A stretch of DNA of 64,000 nt from Micromonospora_I sp040659735 (lineage in GTDB: Bacteria; Actinomycetota; Actinomycetes; Mycobacteriales; Micromonosporaceae). The position numbers were made by a program, and so were the translations under genes. The stretch is from NCBI RefSeq assembly GCF_040659735.1, contig NZ_JBFANZ010000027.1, positions 7,244 through 71,243 on the forward strand, given 5' to 3'. The first letter of the stretch is position 1. The number at the start of each line of letters is the position of its first letter. Positions 60,408-64,000 of this stretch are shown here, in pieces. The notes under the pieces are model-generated. The model saw only the letters and a program-made list of their open reading frames with translations. It was not told where the DNA came from and searched no databases.

Positions 60408-61907
60408 TCAGTGCCCCACGTTCAACCGCCCCGCGAGGGTGCCATGCATCTGCGCGCTTGGCCTGTTCAGTCCCGTGATCTCCACCGTCTTGCCCCGGGC
60501 CGCGTACTTGGTGGTGATGGCGTCCAACGCGGCCACCGACGAGGCGTCCCAGACGTGCGCGCGCGACAGGTCGATGACAATGTTGTCCGGGTCACCGGCG
60601 TAGTCGAACTGGTAGACGACGTCGTTGCTGGAAGCGAAGAAGAGCTCGCCCTGCACCGAGTAGGTGCGCGTGCCGCCGTTGGGATCCACAACGCTCGTCA
60701 CCTCGACGATGTGCGCGACCCGTCGGGCGAAGATCACCATGGCGACGAGCACCCCGACGACCACACCGATGGCAAGATTGCTGGTCGCCAGCACGACCGC
60801 GACGGTGGAGACCATGACGATGGTCTCCCCCGCCGGCATGCGCTTGAGCGTTGCCGGGGAAACGCTGTGCCAGTCGAAGGTGGAGACCGTCACGATGACC
60901 ATCACGGCGACGAGCGCGGCCATCGGGATCACGGCCACCACGTCGCCCAGAGTGACGACCAGAACAAGCAGGAAGACGCCGGCCAGGAAGGTGGAGAGTC
61001 GGGTACGGGCCCCCGACACCTTCACATTGATCATCGTCTGGCCGATCATGGCGCAACCGCCCATGCCGCCGAAGAAGCCGGTCACGATGTTGGCCACGCC
61101 CTGGCCCCAGGATTCGCGGGTCTTGTTCGAGTGCGTGTCCGTGATGTCGTCGACGAGCTTGGCGGTCATCAACGACTCCATCAACCCGACCAGGGCGATG
61201 CCCAGCGCGTAGGGCGCGATGATCTGCAGGGTCTGCCCGGTGTACGGGATGTCGGGCAGGCCGAGCACGGGCAAGCTGTGCGGCAGTTCGCCCTCGTCGC
61301 CCACGGTCGGCACGGCGACGTGGGTGAGGACGGTGAAGAGGGTGAGCACGACGATCGCTACCAGCGGCGCCGGCACGGCTCTGGTGAGCCGCGGCAGCCC
61401 CACGATGATCGCCAGCGCGATGGCGACCAGCGGGTAGACGAGCCAGGGCACGCCGATCAGATGCGGCACCTGTGCCGCGAAGACCAGGATCGCGAGCGCG
61501 TTGACGAAGCCGACCATGACGCTGCGCGGGATGAACCGCATCAGCCTGGCCACGCCCAGCACCGCCAGGACCACCTGGAGGATGCCGCCCACGATGACGG
61601 CCGCGATGAGGTACTGCAACCCGTGGTCACGGACGAGCGGCGCCACGACCAGGGCCACGGCACCGGTCGCGGCGGAGATCATCGCCGGACGACCGCCGCA
61701 CACCGCGATCGTCACCGCCATCGTGAACGAGGCGAACAGCCCCACCCGCGGATCCACGCCAGCCAGGATCGAGAACGAGATCGCCTCGGGAATCAACGCC
61801 AGCGCCACCACGAGGCCGGCGAGAACCTCGGTGCGCAACACACGCGGCGACAGCCAGGAGGGACGGGACAGCCGCGGCCCACCGACCGGCGACAGCGATG
61901 AAGACAT
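60408..61907 (-). CDS. SulP-family anion transporter with STAS domain
   Basis: A 499-residue transporter. About 11-12 membrane helices (residues 25-395) include ALALIPEAISFSILAGVDPR, the SulP helix-1 signature, and SAATGAVALVVAPLVRDHG. A C-terminal STAS domain follows (VQGELFFASSNDVVYQF, DNIVIDLSRAHVWDASSVAA). SulP proteins carry sulfate, bicarbonate or other anions with H+ or Na+; the substrate is not evident. The ATG at 61907 follows GGAAGTGG. It is preceded, on the same strand, by galK. Confidence 0.9.
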   Translation of the reverse strand: MSSSLSPVGGPRLSRPSWLSPRVLRTEVLAGLVVALALIPEAISFSILAGVDPRVGLFASFTMAVTIAVCGGRPAMISAATGAVALVVAPLVRDHGLQYLIAAVIVGGILQVVLAVLGVARLMRFIPRSVMVGFVNALAILVFAAQVPHLIGVPWLVYPLVAIALAIIVGLPRLTRAVPAPLVAIVVLTLFTVLTHVAVPTVGDEGELPHSLPVLGLPDIPYTGQTLQIIAPYALGIALVGLMESLMTAKLVDDITDTHSNKTRESWGQGVANIVTGFFGGMGGCAMIGQTMINVKVSGARTRLSTFLAGVFLLVLVVTLGDVVAVIPMAALVAVMVIVTVSTFDWHSVSPATLKRMPAGETIVMVSTVAVVLATSNLAIGVVVGVLVAMVIFARRVAHIVEVTSVVDPNGGTRTYSVQGELFFASSNDVVYQFDYAGDPDNIVIDLSRAHVWDASSVAALDAITTKYAARGKTVEITGLNRPSAQMHGTLAGRLNVGH

Positions 61908-62093
61908 ACAGCCACTTCCATTCTGGGTACTGCCGAAACGCGTACGCACCACCACACCCGTGCCAGGCGGCGCGGCGAGCCACGCCTCACCGTCGAGGCA
62001 TGAGGCGTGTCCACGGCGTCGATGACCGACCGTCGTTGCCGGAAAACCGCACCGCGGGCGCACCTGCGGTGTGCGCGTCCAGCGGGCACGAGG

Positions 62094-63248
62094 TCAGATC
62101 AGTCGAGCCACGCCCCTGTCCGGCACGGCGGCGAAGCAGTGCGGGTCGTCGTAGCCGGCGGCGGCGAACGCGCCGCGCACCGCCGCGGCGGTCGCGTCGA
62201 CCGACGCGTGTTCGACCAGGCCGAGGACGCAGCCGCCGAACCCGCCGCCGGTCATCCGCGCGCCGTACGCGCCCTCGGCCAGCATCGTCTCCACGCCGGT
62301 GTCGACCTGCGCCACGGTGATCTCGTAGTCGTCGCGCATCGACGCGTGCGACGCGGTCAGCAACGGACCGATGGCACGCACCTGCCCGGCGCGCAGCAGC
62401 CGGACCGCGTCCAGGACCCGCTCGTTCTCCGTCACCACATGCCGCACCCGGCGGCCGGTCACCTCGTCGAGACGAGCGAGAGCACCCGGTAGCGCGGAAC
62501 GGTCGAGGTCGCGCAGCGCGGCGACCCCCAAGGCGGCGGCGGCGGACTCGCACGCGGCGCGGCGGGCCGCGTACTCCCCCGAGACCAGCCGATGCGGGGC
62601 TCTCGTGTCGACCACCAGCAGCGCGAGCCCGTGCCCGGCGAGGTCGAACGGAACCTGCTCGCGCGTCCCGTGCCGGCAATCGAGGAACAAGGCATGCCCG
62701 TCCCGGCACAGCGTCGACGCCGACTGGTCCATGATCCCGCACGGCACGCCGACGTAACCGTTCTCCGCCTGCTGCGCCAACCGCGGCCAGGCCTCCCGTG
62801 GCACGTCGAGGCCGCCCAACTCGACCAGCGCCGCCAGCACCGCGCACTCCAACGCCGCCGACGACGACAGACCCGCACCCAGCGGCACCTGCGAGGTGAC
62901 CGCGATCCGCGCCGACGGTGGCGGAAAGCCGGCCTCCCGCAGCGCCCACAACACACCCGCGACGTAGGCCGCCCAACCCGTAACCCGGCCGGGCATCAGA
63001 TCATCAGACCCGATGACAACCGTTTCGCCGGCCTCCCGCGAATACACCGTCCACTGAGGTTCATCCTGGAGGGCGGCGGCGACAGTCGTCCGCAGCGGCA
63101 GGGCGAAGGGCAACACGTACCCGTCGTTGTAATCGGTGTGCTCACCGATCAGGTTGACCCGCCCCGGCGCGGACCACACCCCCGCCGGCGCCGCACCGAA
63201 ACGCTGCCCGAACAACTCCGCCCCCGCCACACCACCGGAGTCGGTCAC
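62094..63248 (-). CDS. galK: Galactokinase
   Basis: A 384-residue GHMP kinase: galactose plus ATP to galactose 1-phosphate. GRVNLIGEHTDYNDGYVLPF is the galactokinase signature, VPLGAGLSSSAALE the ATP-binding motif, and GARMTGGGFGGCVLGLV the third GHMP motif. The catalytic Asp lies in GIMDQSAST. The GTG at 63248 overlaps the galT stop by four bases (GTGA), making a coupled galTK operon of the Leloir pathway. Confidence 0.95.
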   Translation of the reverse strand: MTDSGGVAGAELFGQRFGAAPAGVWSAPGRVNLIGEHTDYNDGYVLPFALPLRTTVAAALQDEPQWTVYSREAGETVVIGSDDLMPGRVTGWAAYVAGVLWALREAGFPPPSARIAVTSQVPLGAGLSSSAALECAVLAALVELGGLDVPREAWPRLAQQAENGYVGVPCGIMDQSASTLCRDGHALFLDCRHGTREQVPFDLAGHGLALLVVDTRAPHRLVSGEYAARRAACESAAAALGVAALRDLDRSALPGALARLDEVTGRRVRHVVTENERVLDAVRLLRAGQVRAIGPLLTASHASMRDDYEITVAQVDTGVETMLAEGAYGARMTGGGFGGCVLGLVEHASVDATAAAVRGAFAAAGYDDPHCFAAVPDRGVARLI

Positions 63249-64000
63249 TGCGACACCTCACGCAGCATCCGCGCGGCGTCCTCCGGACGTACGTCGTTGA
63301 CGAACACCCCCATCGCCGCCTCCGAACCGGCAAGATACTTCAGCTTGCCCGGCGCCCGCCGCGGACTGAACAACTGCAGATGCAGATAACCCAACTCCCG
63401 GTCCGTACGCACCGGCGCCTGATACCACCCCGACACGTACGGCATCGACACACCGAACACGCCGTCCAACCGACGCAACACCTCCAGGTAAACCGGCCCG
63501 AACCCGGCCCGCTCGGCATCCGAGAGCGCCGCAATGTCGGGCACCTTGCGATGCGGGTAGACGTGCACCTCGAACGGCCAACGCGCGAACGCCGGCACGA
63601 ACGCCGTCCAATGCTCATTCGCCGCCACCACGCGTTCCCCCGACCGCTCCCCCGCCAACACCGCCGCGAACAGATCGGCACCGTCGTGCGCGTCGGCGTA
63701 CGAGCGGGCCGATGCCAGCATCCGCCGCGTACGCGGGGTGACGAACGGATAGGCATAGATCTGCCCATGCGGATGGTGCAGGGTAACGCCGATCTCCTCC
63801 CCCCGGTTCTCGAAGCAGAAGACCTGCTCCACACCGGGCAAGCCGGACAGCTCGGCGGTACGGTCGGCCCACGCCTCCATCACCGTGCGCACCCGCTGCG
63901 GGGTGAGACCGACGAACGACGTGTCGTGCGCCGAGGTGAAACAGACGACCTCACAACGGCCGACACCCGGCCGGGCCGGGACTAGCTCCGGCAGCGCCGG
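63245..64000 (-). CDS. galT: Galactose-1-phosphate uridylyltransferase (partial, N-terminus beyond the window)
   Basis: The last 251 residues of GalT. The catalytic motif is LHHPHGQIYAYPFV, containing the His-Pro-His nucleophile. VVCFTSAHDTSFVGLTPQR, WPFEVHVYPHRKV and YLHLQLFSPRRA are further family segments. It transfers UMP from UDP-glucose to galactose 1-phosphate. The open frame continues through position 64000, so roughly the first 100 residues are outside. Coupled to galK. Confidence 0.95.
   Translation of the reverse strand, partial: PALPELVPARPGVGRCEVVCFTSAHDTSFVGLTPQRVRTVMEAWADRTAELSGLPGVEQVFCFENRGEEIGVTLHHPHGQIYAYPFVTPRTRRMLASARSYADAHDGADLFAAVLAGERSGERVVAANEHWTAFVPAFARWPFEVHVYPHRKVPDIAALSDAERAGFGPVYLEVLRRLDGVFGVSMPYVSGWYQAPVRTDRELGYLHLQLFSPRRAPGKLKYLAGSEAAMGVFVNDVRPEDAARMLREVSQ

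Noticed and set aside
58662..61901. Long plus-strand open frame opposite the GMC and SulP genes
   Set aside because: Composition is low complexity (Asp, His, Arg, Gly) and it spans two well-supported minus-strand genes and their gap.
1..64000. Insertion sequences, prophage, CRISPR arrays, tRNA or rRNA genes
   Set aside because: I looked for transposase or integrase motifs, regularly spaced repeats and cloverleaf or rRNA-like sequence and saw none convincing.

Overview
The window is about 70% G+C, with strong G/C preference at third codon positions, many GTG starts, Tat and lipoprotein secretion signals, and XRE/TPR, SARP and SigE-type regulators. This points to a filamentous actinobacterium. 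The gene families, including a chemotaxis receptor and diguanylate cyclases behind sigma-28-like promoters, suggest a motile or zoospore-forming Micromonosporaceae member of the Actinoplanes/Micromonospora kind. That assignment is inferred from content only. I saw no rRNA, tRNA, CRISPR array, transposase or integrase.

Left part (1-7.4 kb): an XRE/TPR regulator, an RNase AS-type exoribonuclease, a decayed second TPR regulator, a Nudix hydrolase, an RNase II/R-family ribonuclease, a short-chain dehydrogenase behind a MerR-type 19-bp-spacer promoter, and a secreted PAF-acetylhydrolase-like esterase.

Transport and signalling block (7.4-22.9 kb): two CusA-like RND permeases flank a short lipoprotein that looks like a trimmed periplasmic adaptor. 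A SARP/BTAD regulator, a two-component system and a coupled ABC exporter with a membrane-anchored partner follow. The block is bracketed by two same-strand copies of a chemotaxis-receptor C-terminus, one intact with a sigma-28-like promoter and one a remnant with about 100 codons deleted. This is the most unusual part of the window.

Middle (22.9-49 kb): a SigE-family sigma factor coupled to a membrane beta-propeller protein; a glycine-rich pseudogene; a polyamine-type ABC importer operon beside a GH115 alpha-glucuronidase with a 21-bp inverted-repeat operator; a membrane diguanylate cyclase with an excellent sigma-28 promoter; a DEAD-box helicase plus cold-shock protein pair; a methyltransferase; a Tat-exported beta-propeller/amidohydrolase; a polytopic membrane protein with a 30-bp tandem duplication; a luciferase-like monooxygenase/FMN reductase pair; and a second membrane GGDEF protein with a GTDEF signature.

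Right part (49-64 kb): a tiny secreted peptide coupled to a zinc-ribbon/ricin-lectin membrane protein, a four-helix membrane protein, a secreted serine protease with a ricin lectin domain under a LacI-type palindrome, an antibiotic-biosynthesis-monooxygenase-fold protein, a GAF-GAF-GGDEF protein, a WrbA quinone reductase, a glycogen-debranching-like glycosidase, a two-gene GMC oxidoreductase, a SulP transporter and galT-galK (galT runs off the window). Short gene remnants lie between many of these genes, showing active local gene decay.
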